DNA of 64,000 nt. Origin: Hyphomonas atlantica corrig. (GTDB lineage Bacteria; Pseudomonadota; Alphaproteobacteria; Caulobacterales; Hyphomonadaceae). The translations under genes and the position numbers were made by a program. The DNA lies in assembly GCF_000682715.1 (NCBI RefSeq), contig NZ_AWFH01000001.1, positions 310,001-374,000 of the forward strand, given 5' to 3'. Below, one piece after another: positions 30,511-41,400 of this stretch (positions are counted from its first letter, which is position 1; each line of letters opens with the position of its first letter). Under the pieces are notes generated by a model. The model worked only from the letters and a program-made list of their open reading frames with translations, had not been told where the DNA came from and did no database searches.

Positions 30511-31997
30511 GCGGCGCCTTCGCGCCGGGCGGCGCCGATCGTCCAGTTGATGGCAAGTGTCCGCAAGGCTTCAGCATCCAATGGCTTGGCAGCAACCCCG
30601 TCTGCGCCGACCGCCTTGGCTTCGCGTTCAATATTCGGGTTCATTTCGGCGGACACTGCAATGATGGGCATGCGACCGCCGTGCTCGCGGATACGCCGCA
30701 TGGCTTCAAAGCCATCCATAACAGGCATGCGCAAATCCATCAGGACGAGGTCAGGGGTCATCTGGGCGACAGTCTCCACGGCTTCGCTTCCGGTGGAGGC
30801 CACAGTGACGCTAAAACCGGCCGATTCCAAGGCACGACGTGCGATCAAGGCGTTTACCGGATTGTCATCTGCAATCAGAACATGACCTGCGCCGGTTTTC
30901 TGTTCCGGCTCGTCCGGCGCCAGCTCTCCCGACCTCACGACAAAGACGCGCTCCGCAATTGATGACGCGCGAAGCGGGCGAACCAGCCAACCGGCACATC
31001 CGAGACTACGGAAGCGATCAATTGCGCCGCGATCCTCCGGTCGCAAAACGACCAGAGATGGCTTCTGACTCGCAAAACTGCGGACAAGCATTTCGCGCAA
31101 GTCTGCACCGATGAGCAATACATCGACATTGGCTGGGACATCGGGATTGGACGGATTGATCAAGACAGTTCGCACGGACGCCCCGTGCAGCGCGGCCGCG
31201 GCGGCGAGGGTCGAGGCAGCAGGCAACCCAACCAGTCCGACAGTCATTTCCAGTTTCGGAAGATCATGGGTTGGCGCCATGTCTGCTTTGGCAAGCGGCA
31301 GAAACACATCAAAAGACGTGCCCAGTCCTGGCGCGCCCGAAATCTCGACCTTGCCTCCAAGCAAATCTGTCAATCGTTTGACAATGGCGAGCCCCAGGCC
31401 GACGCCGCCATCATTGAACGCATCGCGCGTGGTGGACTGCGTGAACGCGCTGAACAAGTTCTTGCGATCTGCTTCGGCAATGCCCGGGCCGGTATCAATG
31501 ATCCGGAATTTCAACCCCTCTTCAAGGGCGATCACATCCAGCAGAACCGCCCCTTGCTGGGTGAATTTCAGAGCATTCCCCACCAGATTGAACAGGATCT
31601 GCCGTATACGACCGGCATCCCCGGAATATGTCGGCATCGGCAGAGGATTCGCCCTGACAGCAAGATCAAGTCCGGCGGCGTGGGCGCGAGGACTGAGCAG
31701 CTCAATCACTTCGCGGCCAAGGCGGACGGGGCAGAAATTTTCGACTTCCAGATCAACCGCTGACGCATCCAGACGGGCATAATCAAGCACATTGTTGAGA
31801 AGATCGAGAAGCCGCGCGCCGCTCATACGGATAGCTTCAGCATACTCTCTTTGGGCTGGCGCAAGCTCCGTTTCCAGGAGCAAGGATACAGTTCCGAGAA
31901 TGCCGTTCAGCGGCGTGCGTATCTCGTGGCTGGCCGTAGCGAGGAATGTGTCTTCCGGCTTACCGACCTGTTCGGGGGATTTTGATGCGTCCGTCAT
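30507..31997 (-). CDS. Sensorless hybrid histidine kinase
   Basis: 496 residues from ATG 31997 (GGGAGG directly upstream; an ATG at 32009 is alternative). The HisKA dimer domain opens the protein (TFLATASHEIRTPLNGILG; His24), followed by HATPase_c (NLVGNALKFT, IDTGPGIAEADR, GVGLGLAIVKRL), then a degenerate receiver-like stretch without phospho-Asp (about 245-355) and a canonical receiver (VLIADDNPVNALIARRAL; Asp in LVLMDLRMPVMDGF). No membrane segment or PAS/GAF sensor is present, so input must come from partners or the pseudo-receiver. Coupled to the AmpG-like gene. Confidence 0.9.
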   Translation of the reverse strand: MTDASKSPEQVGKPEDTFLATASHEIRTPLNGILGTVSLLLETELAPAQREYAEAIRMSGARLLDLLNNVLDYARLDASAVDLEVENFCPVRLGREVIELLSPRAHAAGLDLAVRANPLPMPTYSGDAGRIRQILFNLVGNALKFTQQGAVLLDVIALEEGLKFRIIDTGPGIAEADRKNLFSAFTQSTTRDAFNDGGVGLGLAIVKRLTDLLGGKVEISGAPGLGTSFDVFLPLAKADMAPTHDLPKLEMTVGLVGLPAASTLAAAAALHGASVRTVLINPSNPDVPANVDVLLIGADLREMLVRSFASQKPSLVVLRPEDRGAIDRFRSLGCAGWLVRPLRASSIAERVFVVRSGELAPDEPEQKTGAGHVLIADDNPVNALIARRALESAGFSVTVASTGSEAVETVAQMTPDLVLMDLRMPVMDGFEAMRRIREHGGRMPIIAVSAEMNPNIEREAKAVGADGVAAKPLDAEALRTLAINWTIGAARREGAA

Positions 31998-32032
31998 GCC
32001 CCTCCCCATAAGGCAAAGCCTTTAGCATTCGT

Positions 32033-33589
32033 TTAACCGACGAGCCCGTCCTGCGCCGGAATTGTTGATGCTTCCGGCCCTCCAGCCGGGCGATGCCGAT
32101 AGGATAACGCCTCCGCGATGTGGATACGGCGGACGCCTTCTGATCCTTCCAGATCAGCAATCGTGCGCGCCACCTTGAGGACGCGGCTATAGCCCCGTGC
32201 CGTCAATTGAAGCCTGGCGGCTGCATCTGACAACAAGGCCGCACCCGCCTCATCGGGGGCAGCCGATTTCTCCAACTCCGGCAGCGGCGTGTCAGCGTTT
32301 ACAGGTCGGCACGTATCGCTTGCCATATGCGCCAATCGCTCGGTCTGAATATCGCGCGCCCGGGCAACGCGCTCCCTCACTTCCGCAGAGCCTTCTGCGG
32401 GCGGCGGCAAAGCCAAGTCCACCGCTGTCACGGGTGGCGTGTCGTAGTAAAGGTCAATCCGGTCAAGAAACGGGCCGGACAATCGCGCCTGATATTGCTG
32501 TGCACAACGCGGGCCGCGCCTGCATGCGGCCGCGCCCGGTCCTCCCCCGCAACGACAGGGATTCATGGCGGCGATCAGTTGAAACCGGGCTGGATAGCGC
32601 ACATGCCGGTTGGCACGCGACACGACGGCTTCGCCCGCCTCCAAAGGTTGACGGAGACTGTCGAGAACAGTGGCCGTGAATTCCGGCAACTCGTCCAGGA
32701 ACAAGACGCCATGATGCGCCAATGACACTTCACCCGGCCGGGCCTTTATGCCGCCGCCGACCAGCGCCGCCATTGACGCAGAATGGTGTGGTGCCCGAAA
32801 GGGCCGACGACGCGACAGTCGCCCTCGTTCCAGCAATCCGGCTATGGATTGTATCTGGGAGACTTCCAGCAATTCCCGAGCAGACAGTGGAGGCAATATC
32901 CCCGGCAAGCGCTGCGCCAACATGGATTTACCTGAGCCCGGCGGCCCGCAGAACAGGAGATTATGCCCGCCGGCAGCGGCAATTTCGAGCGCGCGCTTGG
33001 CACCCTCCTGGCCTTTGACATCCCACAGGTCTGGCCCCGCAGGCGGTATGGCAAGCTCCCCCGGCTGAGGCGGGGAAATTACTGCGCGGCCCGTAAAGTG
33101 ATTGATCAATGCGATGAGGCCAGTTGCCCCGACAACGCTGCCGCCCGCCCAAGCCGCCTCTGCGCCACAAATCTGTGGGCAGATTAGCTGGAGATCCATT
33201 GCCTCTGCTGCCATAGCCGCAGGCAACACACCTAATGTCTCCCCCAATGAGCCGTCGAGAGACAACTCGCCGATCGCTGCATAGGATTCGAGCTGATCTG
33301 GCGGGACCACGCCCATCATGGCGAGAATTGCCAACGCAATTGCCAGATCGTAATGGCTGCCTTCCTTGGGCAAGTCCGCAGGCGCAAGGTTCACAATCAC
33401 ACGCTTTGGTGGCAATGCGAGGCCAAGAGACGCGAAAGCAGCCCTGACACGTTCGCGGCTTTCGCCAACAGCCTTGTCCGGAAGTCCGACAATATGAAAT
33501 GCGGGTTGCCCGCCCGTCATTTGCACCTGCACGTCGACGGGTTGCGCCTCAACACCTTCAAACGCAAATGTCGTGACCCTGCAAACCAT
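32033..33589 (-). CDS. comM: YifB/ComM Mg-chelatase-like AAA+ ATPase
   Basis: 518 residues from ATG 33589 (AAGGGG 7 bases upstream). N-terminal ChlI-like domain (SRERVRAAFASLGLALPPKRVIVNLAPADLPKEGSHYDL), AAA+ core with Walker A GPPGSGKSMLAQRLPGILP near 215, Walker B LFLDELPEF near 300, and a C-terminal lid (GYSRVLKVARTIADLEG). ComM is a helicase that promotes branch migration in natural transformation. A perfect LexA-type box lies 46 bases upstream of the ATG; comM belongs to some alphaproteobacterial SOS sets (from memory, not checked). Confidence 0.93.
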   Translation of the reverse strand: MVCRVTTFAFEGVEAQPVDVQVQMTGGQPAFHIVGLPDKAVGESRERVRAAFASLGLALPPKRVIVNLAPADLPKEGSHYDLAIALAILAMMGVVPPDQLESYAAIGELSLDGSLGETLGVLPAAMAAEAMDLQLICPQICGAEAAWAGGSVVGATGLIALINHFTGRAVISPPQPGELAIPPAGPDLWDVKGQEGAKRALEIAAAGGHNLLFCGPPGSGKSMLAQRLPGILPPLSARELLEVSQIQSIAGLLERGRLSRRRPFRAPHHSASMAALVGGGIKARPGEVSLAHHGVLFLDELPEFTATVLDSLRQPLEAGEAVVSRANRHVRYPARFQLIAAMNPCRCGGGPGAAACRRGPRCAQQYQARLSGPFLDRIDLYYDTPPVTAVDLALPPPAEGSAEVRERVARARDIQTERLAHMASDTCRPVNADTPLPELEKSAAPDEAGAALLSDAAARLQLTARGYSRVLKVARTIADLEGSEGVRRIHIAEALSYRHRPAGGPEASTIPAQDGLVG

Positions 33590-33634
33590 GTCCAAACCCC
33601 TTCAACCTGGGTGAAATGGTTAACAGAACTCCGC

Positions 33635-33649
33635 GAACAAATAAAGAAC
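33635..33649 (-). promoter_or_regulatory. LexA (SOS) box upstream of comM
   Basis: Reads GTTC-TTTATTT-GTTC on the comM strand, an exact fit to the alphaproteobacterial consensus with an AT-rich spacer, 46 bases before the comM ATG. It is the second such box in the window after that of recN. Confidence 0.75.
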
Positions 33650-33679
33650 GAAATTCCGAAAAGTTGAAACGCCTTTACA

Positions 33680-34651
33680 TCAGGCGTCGTGCATCACAGC
33701 GCTGAGCGCTTCGTCCAGAACCTCAAGGCCCGCGCCCTTTCGCACCGCTTTTTCAGACAGGGTACGACGCCACTGACGCGCACCGGGGCGGCCATTGAAC
33801 AGACCAAGCATGTGCCGCGTCATGCCATGCAGTCCCATACCTTCTGCCAGGCGTTCCGCCATGTAAGGCCGATATGCTTCGATTGCCTCGAAAGGCGATA
33901 CCGCTGCCCCTTCGCCAAACAGGGCTGCGTCGATCTCTCCGAGCAAGGCGGGCGTCTGATAGGCCGCGCGCCCCAGCATAACACCATCGAACGTATCCAG
34001 ATGCTCTAGGCAATCTTCAAGGGTCGTGATGCCGCCGTTCAGAACAATGGTCAGGTCGGGCCGGGCAGCCTTCAGCCGCGCGACAAGTCCGTAGTCGAGC
34101 GGCGGAATATCCCGGTTCTCTTTCGGGCTGAGCCCTTTCAGCCAGGCTTTGCGCGCATGCACCGTAAACACATCACACCCTGCGGCGCTTACGGTTTCAA
34201 CGAAGCCAAACAGGGTTTCTTCCGCTGGCAGATCGTCAATCGCGATGCGACATTTCACTGTGACTGGAATGGACACGCGAGCCCGCATCGCGCTTACACA
34301 ATCGGCGACTTCCTGCGGCCGAGCCATCAGGCATGCACCGAATGCCCCAGACTGAACCCGGTCTGATGGACATCCGCAGTTTATGTTCACCTCGTCATAG
34401 CCGAACTGTTCTGCAATCGCAGCGGCCTCGGCGAGCTTGACGGGTTCATTCCCCCCGAGCTGCAGGACGATCGGGTGCTCTGCCTCCGAGTAGCCAATCA
34501 AGCGCTCCCGATCACCATGAATTACCGCATCTGCGGTCACCATTTCTGACCAGAGCAGCGCACGCTTCGACAAGCACCGATGAAACATGCGGCAATGTCT
34601 GTCCGTCCAGTCCATCATCGGCGCGATGGAGAAAGTATAATTCAAAGGCAT
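33680..34651 (-). CDS. dusA: tRNA-dihydrouridine synthase DusA
   Basis: FMN enzyme that reduces uridines in the tRNA D-loop (20/20a in E. coli). 323 residues from ATG 34651 (MPLNYTFSIAPMMDWTD); a GTG at 34660 is possible. Conserved: APMMDWTDRHCRMFHR, LQLGGNEP, the catalytic Cys in NINCGCPSDRVQSGAFGACLM near 90, VKCRIAID, FTVHARKAWLKGLSPKENR and the FMN-phosphate loop VMLGRAAYQTP. Its stop is about 90 bases from the start of comM; the two may be one transcription unit in the order dusA-comM. Confidence 0.95.
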   Translation of the reverse strand: MPLNYTFSIAPMMDWTDRHCRMFHRCLSKRALLWSEMVTADAVIHGDRERLIGYSEAEHPIVLQLGGNEPVKLAEAAAIAEQFGYDEVNINCGCPSDRVQSGAFGACLMARPQEVADCVSAMRARVSIPVTVKCRIAIDDLPAEETLFGFVETVSAAGCDVFTVHARKAWLKGLSPKENRDIPPLDYGLVARLKAARPDLTIVLNGGITTLEDCLEHLDTFDGVMLGRAAYQTPALLGEIDAALFGEGAAVSPFEAIEAYRPYMAERLAEGMGLHGMTRHMLGLFNGRPGARQWRRTLSEKAVRKGAGLEVLDEALSAVMHDA

Positions 34652-34793
34652 GGCGGAATTCACTTGAGGGCGGCGGATTGGAACGAGTGCGCCTTCTAGC
34701 GGAAATAAGTGGCTTGTGCATATTCTTCGCTGCACAATCGCGTCTTCTTACCGTTCCAAAAGTCACAGGCACAAGGCTTGCAGCTGGTTCTAC

Positions 34794-35465
34794 ATGGTTT
34801 CCATCAACCCATTCGCTTTCCATCTTGACGCTCATGTGCCGGATCACACGATTGTTCGGATCATGGATCATGCGGATGTTGACGTACACTCCAGCACGCT
34901 GAACACGGTGGATATCCAACGGCTTGCCATGCTCAAAGATGCGGGAAAGCGCCGCGATCTTGAACGCTCGCTGATCGCCGTAAAGCGGGAATTGGCGGAT
35001 CTGACGGGAAAATCCGCCTCCCAAGTAGACGTGACGCACGATAGCAAGGGTGCCCCTGCCCTTTCATCCTCACCCGGCATGCACATTTCGATTTCAAGGA
35101 CCGCTGGCTGGTCGGCCGTGGCAGTGTCGCGGCAAAATGCCTTGGGGATCGATATCGAGCATATGCGTCCCGTCGACTGGACGTCTATGCAGAACATGGT
35201 GTGTACGTCGGAGGAAACGGCATTTCTGTCCAGGCTAGGAGCTGATGCGCTCCCCGCCTTCTATCGTCTATGGACCGCAAAAGAAGCTGTGATGAAAGCC
35301 GTCGGCGAAGGATTTCGTATGGGCGCGCGCAGCCTGAGTCTTCCGAATGCGTTCCTGACAGGAGCAGAACCACACGCTCTCATTTCGACCGGACACGGAG
35401 TCTTCAGCGTAAGCTGCACTCATCATGATCATCTCATGGTCAGTTTGGCGACCGCCACAGACTAG
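34794..35465 (+). CDS. Sfp-type 4'-phosphopantetheinyl transferase (PfaE-like)
   Basis: Transfers phosphopantetheine from CoA to the serine of acyl carrier domains. 223 residues from ATG 34794; the upstream frame (to 34716) is poorly conserved and the ribosome site weak. Characteristic motifs: ISISRTAGWSAVAVS, GIDIEHMRPVDW (Mg-binding Asp and Glu) and FYRLWTAKEAVMKAVGEGF. It is the only transferase in the window and its stop overlaps that of pfaC (CTAG), so it is the evident partner that activates the two PfaA carrier domains. Confidence 0.88.
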   Translation: MVSINPFAFHLDAHVPDHTIVRIMDHADVDVHSSTLNTVDIQRLAMLKDAGKRRDLERSLIAVKRELADLTGKSASQVDVTHDSKGAPALSSSPGMHISISRTAGWSAVAVSRQNALGIDIEHMRPVDWTSMQNMVCTSEETAFLSRLGADALPAFYRLWTAKEAVMKAVGEGFRMGARSLSLPNAFLTGAEPHALISTGHGVFSVSCTHHDHLMVSLATATD

Positions 35466-38400
35466 ACCCGGTCTTCCAGAGCAAGACTGAAGGGACCAAC
35501 TTCATACACCCGAAGCCCATCACGCCACAGACTGCCACGAGCCGTAACCAGATATCCGTTTCCCCGCTCTTCAATCGAGGTGATTTCCATTACGGTTACG
35601 ACCTCTTTCTTATCGGGCGTTACCTGACCTCTATAGCTCCATTTGAAGGGTGCGCCGGTGGCTATGGTTTCGAAATGCGGACTGCTCATCCCCTGATCCA
35701 TTCCCTTGAGCAGGATGGCACGCGCAAGAAGCTGCGAGAGGGCATCGAGACCAAGTGAGCCTGGCTGAACTGGATCCTGATAAAAGTGCGCCTTGAAATA
35801 CCAGGCATGAGGATCAACCACCTGTCGCCCTCTTATCAGACCAAGCCCCGCTTCGCCGCCCTCGGCATCAAAATAGTCAACGCGGTCAAGCATGCGAAGC
35901 TGGCCACTGGGCAGGCGTTTCTCGATCCTCTTCGTCTTCACATTCTGGCCTGGTAGTTCGAACGCGTCTCGGAAATGAGGTTTGTCTGACAGGCCCGCCT
36001 GCCGCGCCAGTGCGGCAGCCGGGAAGAAACCAAACTGGGTCGTCAACTCCAGTACAGGCTCACCGCTGGCCAAGCTTACCTTCACGGCAAATGTAACAAT
36101 CGTCATTGGTCCGACACGGGAGAAAGCAGTCAGCTCACTGTCGACAACCAATGTGCCGTCTTCTGGTCTCAGTTCACGGTGAAGGACACCTTCGCCTTCC
36201 AGGTTTCGGAATTTGAGGTCCCCAGAGAGCGCGAAACCACAATGGCTGGCCAGCCAACCGCAAGGCTGCAGTGCTATCTCGGACAGAACGGCAAAAGGCA
36301 TGGCACCATTGCGATTGTCGTGGAAGTACCAGGCATGTGGTGGAATGTCATATTCCGCACGAACCCGCGCGCCTTTTTCCGGAACTCCCGGACGCGTCGA
36401 CACATCCAGAACGCGCGTCATCATATGATAGGGGTCCTGAGGCAGGCGCGGCACGATACCTTCCCGGTCGAACCGATCATACATGTCGCCGAAAGCTGCT
36501 GACGGCGCACCATTGGCGCAATCAAGCAAGGCTGCATGATCTCCACGACTCTCGCCCTGAGGGCCTGTCCGGATCGGTTGTTCAGCGACACGAGGCACCG
36601 GCCAATCCCTGCGCAAGCGCAGACCAAAGCGCGGGCAATGGAAGACCTTCTTGCCATCGGAGCTCGCCAATAAGGAGGCGTAGATTTCGGGGGCCTCGCC
36701 ATCGACGATCTCATCGATGAACACTTCATAAGTCACGTCATGATCTGCATCCGGAATGACCTGTCCCCGGCACACGAACTTCGCCATATGCCCTGGCATT
36801 GGCTCAAAGACATAGCCATCCCGTTCGGTTAGCAGGCCCGCCGCCGCTGCGTAGAACTCCAGCGTCTGAACAGCCGCCTCTGCCATCAGGGTCCCCGGCA
36901 TGCAGGGATCATTGTGGAAATGACCGTTGTAGAACCAGGCGTCCTTCGGCACATGCGCGCGAGCCTTGAGATACCCCCTGCCCCATGGGCCTCCATGTGG
37001 ATCGAACATCTCCACATCATCGAACAAGGCAAGACGATCATCAGGCAAGCGATGCGGACGAGAGCGGGCTGCTGCCAGTTCGAACCCATCACCGAAGCAG
37101 GCCCATGCATCACCAGCCCGATAGGCTGCGATATCTTCGGCAGTGAAAGCGCGCTTGCGGCTGGCGCCCTCCGCCTTGAACTCTGCAGGCTGAGCGGTTG
37201 GTGGCGCGTCCTTTGTGGCATCCCACATGACGCCTTTTCCGGACGCAAGTTCGTCATCACTGAAGAAACCAGCCTGTCCATTGCGCACCGAGAAGACGCG
37301 ACGATCACCCGCCAAACAATCGTATTGGAAGAAGAACATCCGCACGCCAGCCAATGTGGCGTGACCCGTTATCTCGATCTGGAAGCGTAGCGTTTCGCCA
37401 GGCTCCGGCAGGCCTCCGTCATGGAATGTGATTTCACACCCAAGCAGGCGGTAGACACGGTCATTCTGGTTCTTGAAGTCTGCCCCCATCCAGCCAATCA
37501 AGGTCAAATCCGCCTGGCCACTTTCAATCAGCGGCCCCGGCCTGATGCGACCGTCATGGATGAACCACTGGTCCCCAGTCAGATCCGTTTCGGTCCAGAT
37601 GACACCGGTGCTCTCCACCCCTGCTTCAGCGTCGATTCCGGTAATCCGATCCACAAGCAGCAAAGGCGGCGCTGGCAGCCGAACTTGGCGGTCGTACGTA
37701 TCCTGCTTCCTGAAGCTTTTACCAAAAAACTCCGACATTTTCTCGCGAGCAGATTTCTCAATCTCCGGATAATCCCAGTTTGGTCCCACCGGCGTACGCG
37801 GCAGCAAAGGCTCTGTACCCGCAATCACCTTGCGGGGCGGCGGTAATCGCCGGTCCGACGGAGGCGGCGCAAAGTGAACTGGCTCATCCATCGTCGCAGC
37901 GGGACTTGATGGAGGGTAGACAATATCAGAGAGCGCAGGTGCTGCGGGCATCCTGAAGGATGATGCAAGCGGGGGAACGATTGGCGGCGCGTAGGGGACC
38001 GGCCGAGTGAGTGGCCAAGCTTCGGGCCGCCTTGACGCATTGCGCCTCGCTGCGTCCAGTGCCTCCGCGACTGGCTTCATCTTGATGGCGCGCCCGTCTG
38101 CGAACAGGAATGCCGCCAACTCCGCAATCTGGGACAGGTCAGCAGATTCGATCCGGTCTGTGGCGACAGCCTTGAACTGCTTGCCTTCAAGAATGTTCGC
38201 CAGAGCCGATGTCAGTGTGTCTCGTGGGCCAAGCTCGACGAATGTTCGCACACCATCCTTCCATGCTCGCTCGACTGTGGGGGGAAAGTTTACCGTATCG
38301 ACGGCCTGCCGGGTAAGCATGTCTGCTGCCAGTTCGCTTGTGGGCTCATAGGCTGCATTGATGGCGTTGGCATAGAGACGAACGTCTTTCCCTTTATGTA

Positions 38401-41400
38401 GCTTGCGCGTGTGCAGACGCCGCCAGGTTTCTGCGAATGGTTGCATCGCCTTGGCATGGACGATGAGGTGCTGATGCATCTTCGCGCCACTGCCGGGCCC
38501 CAATGCTGCGCAAACCTGTCGGCAGGCTTCGGCCGGGCCACCAATCATGCAGTCGGTCCGCGAATAAATGATCGTGATCTCGACACCGTCATGTTGTGTG
38601 ACTTCTGCTTTTACGGCCTCAACCGGCGCCTGCACCCGCCAATTCGTCCAGTCCGCTGGAACGTTCGGTCCCCAGGCCTTTTTCGCAGTCTCGAAATCTC
38701 CTCCGATGTGACGCTCGTACATGGCCGCGTCAGAAATCTCGTCCAGCAGTGCGCCGGGATCTCGCCAGAATCCAAATGCGAACAGGGCATTGCTTTCGCC
38801 AAGCGACAGTCCGAGTGCGGCATCCGCTTTAACGCCGAGTATATCCTGCAGGAGGATCGCGTGTGCCTGGCTCAACAAGGTACCGGCGCACAATTGTTCA
38901 AATTCGCTCAGACTGGCGCGCGCCAACAATGGTGCAATCTCTTCAGCCTTGTCGAGTTTTGACAGGCGCTGACGCAATTCCGGAAATGCTGAAAGCAAGC
39001 CGCGCCCCATACGCGGATAGACGGCGGCCGATCCAGTAAACATGAAAGCCAGCTCACCTTCGGGCTTGCCCTCACCAAACTGAATGCCCTCCCCCTCGGG
39101 AATTTCATCCTGCTCCAACTGTTTTTGTACGGATTTCTGCCGCTCCCGAAGCGCGTCTTCTGTCGGCGCGAGAATTGCGATGCGGCATTTCCCTCTGCCC
39201 CCCGCCTTCCCCGATGCAATTCGACTCGCGAGCGTTGCCTTGTCCTTTCCGGCAGCCCAATACAAATATGGCGTCGGTCGCAAGGCATCCGGCACAGGCC
39301 TGGCGTCTGCAGGGCAGAAGGAGAGCGCGCCTGTACAATTCGCAGGCGTCGAGCGTGCTACAATTTCCAAGGCCTCTGGCGAACTTCGCAGATCGGGAAT
39401 TGCCCCGCCAGCCGTCAGCAATTGGCCGCGCGCGGCCAATTGCGCGTTTAGCGCCAGATCGAACACGACAGATGCACACGGAGCGACTCCAAACACTTCG
39501 TCCAAGACGCTTTCAGTAGAGGTTTGTGTTCTGGTCCAGTCAACGAACTCTAACGATCCAAAATTGTGATCCTTGGCAGACGCTGCGTCATCCGCACGCT
39601 TGAGCACTAGCGCAGCAGCCTGGTCACCCGGCTGGACCGTGACTCCAAGTTCAGCCAAAACTGATGCTCTGACCGGCTCCGCCGCGAAGTCTGCCGCCGC
39701 AACAATCACCAAATCCAGCCGCCCGCTGCCGAGCGCCTCAAGGGCGAGATCAAGCGCGGCAAGGCCGGATGCCGCTTCCGCCGACACCGAGAACCCCATA
39801 CCATGAAAATCGTGAGCGTAGGTAATGCGATTGGCCGTCATGTTCGCCATCGCCCCCAGCACTGTTGAGGCTTGTAATGGCGGCGCCACAGCGGCCTCGG
39901 CTTGCACCAGCGCATCAGAATCCGAGCGCAAGGCTGTGAGCGCAGACAGACGCTCTCTCAGCAACCAACGCGCAGAGTCCGACGCGCACCCGATTGCTGT
40001 GAAGATGCCGACGCGCTGAGGATCGACAGGTGTTACCGAGGACAGTGCCTCTTCAACGACATCCAATATCGCCAGCTGTTGCGGCTCGGCCTCAAGCAAA
40101 TCCATTGGGGGTGTGCGAGCAGCTCTGGGGTCCGCGCCAATCTTCCGGCAAGGCCCGACGGGTTTCAACGGAGAATTCATGATCCTGCGCGTCACGGCGT
40201 CCGCACCGCGATCAGTTCCGGCCATGAGACCGGTGCCGCAAATCACCACTTGTGGACGTACGGATACGGGATCGATCGGCTCTCTTTGTTTCGCATTTGG
40301 ATCATACTGATCCAGGATCAAATGGGCATTATTGCCCCCAAATCCGAAATTGCTGATCGCAGCTCGGCGGACACCGCCTTTCATTTTCCAAGGCGCGGCA
40401 TTCTGGACGACGGTGAGTCCGCCCTCCTGAACTGGTCCGATCAAGTCCCCGGCGACCGGCGTTGGCGGCAAGCTCTCACGTTTGAAAGCTTCGGTCAGCT
40501 TCAGAAGACTGGCCAGCCCAGCCGCCGTGATCAGATGCCCGGTATTTGCCTTCAATGAACCAATGGCGAGAGTCTCATTGTCGGCGAACATTTCGGTGGA
40601 TGCCTGCACTTCGACACCATCACCCGTCGGTGTCCCGGTCGCATGGCACTCCAGATAGGACACACTGGCCGGGTCCAGTCCAGCCATGTCATAGGCGCGC
40701 CGCATTGCTTCTCGCTGACCATCACCAGAAGGTGCCAGCAACCCTTTGCGTCGGCCATCATTGGACAGACCAATGCCGCGGATCACGCCATGAACCCGGT
40801 CTTTCTTGCGAACGTCAGATAAACGCTTCAAGACAACTGCCACCGCCCCCTCAGAGGGCACAAGCCCGTCCGCCCCCCTCACAAATGGACGGGATTGCCC
40901 GGTCGGACTGAGCGCTTTCAAAGCTTCGAACCCGATATGCAGGATAAGATTGTCCGCTGCGTTCACGCCCGCTACGAGCGCGCAGTCTATCGCTCCCGAC
41001 TGCAACCTGCGGCAGGCGATCTCCAGCGCATAAAGCGAGGAGGCACAAGCCGCATCAAGGGAAAAGGCCGGACCTGACAATCCCAGAACATCGGCAATCA
41101 GGTGTGGCGGAAGGGACGCGTTCAACGTCGCTCGCGGATTGTCGGCCTTCTGCCCGGCCCAGAATTCGGCTGCATGTTCCGTGTGCGCCATAGACGGATA
41201 GGACAGGTTCGCGACGAACACGCCGCCCTTCCCCTTGCGAACTTTTGGTGTGCGCGCGTCAGACCATGCGTCCAGCGCAGCGCGCAAGGTCCACCCACAA
41301 ACCGGATCAGCAAGTGCGGCTGTCTGCCAGGACTCGGAGGCGCTATCTGAACGGAGGGCAGCTTCGAACCCGTCAATGGTTCCCGACACATAAGCGCGGG

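Noticed and set aside
34716-34793. N-terminal extension of the phosphopantetheinyl transferase
   Set aside because: Residues upstream of 34794 are basic, Cys/Ser-rich and unlike the family; no ribosome site at 34716.
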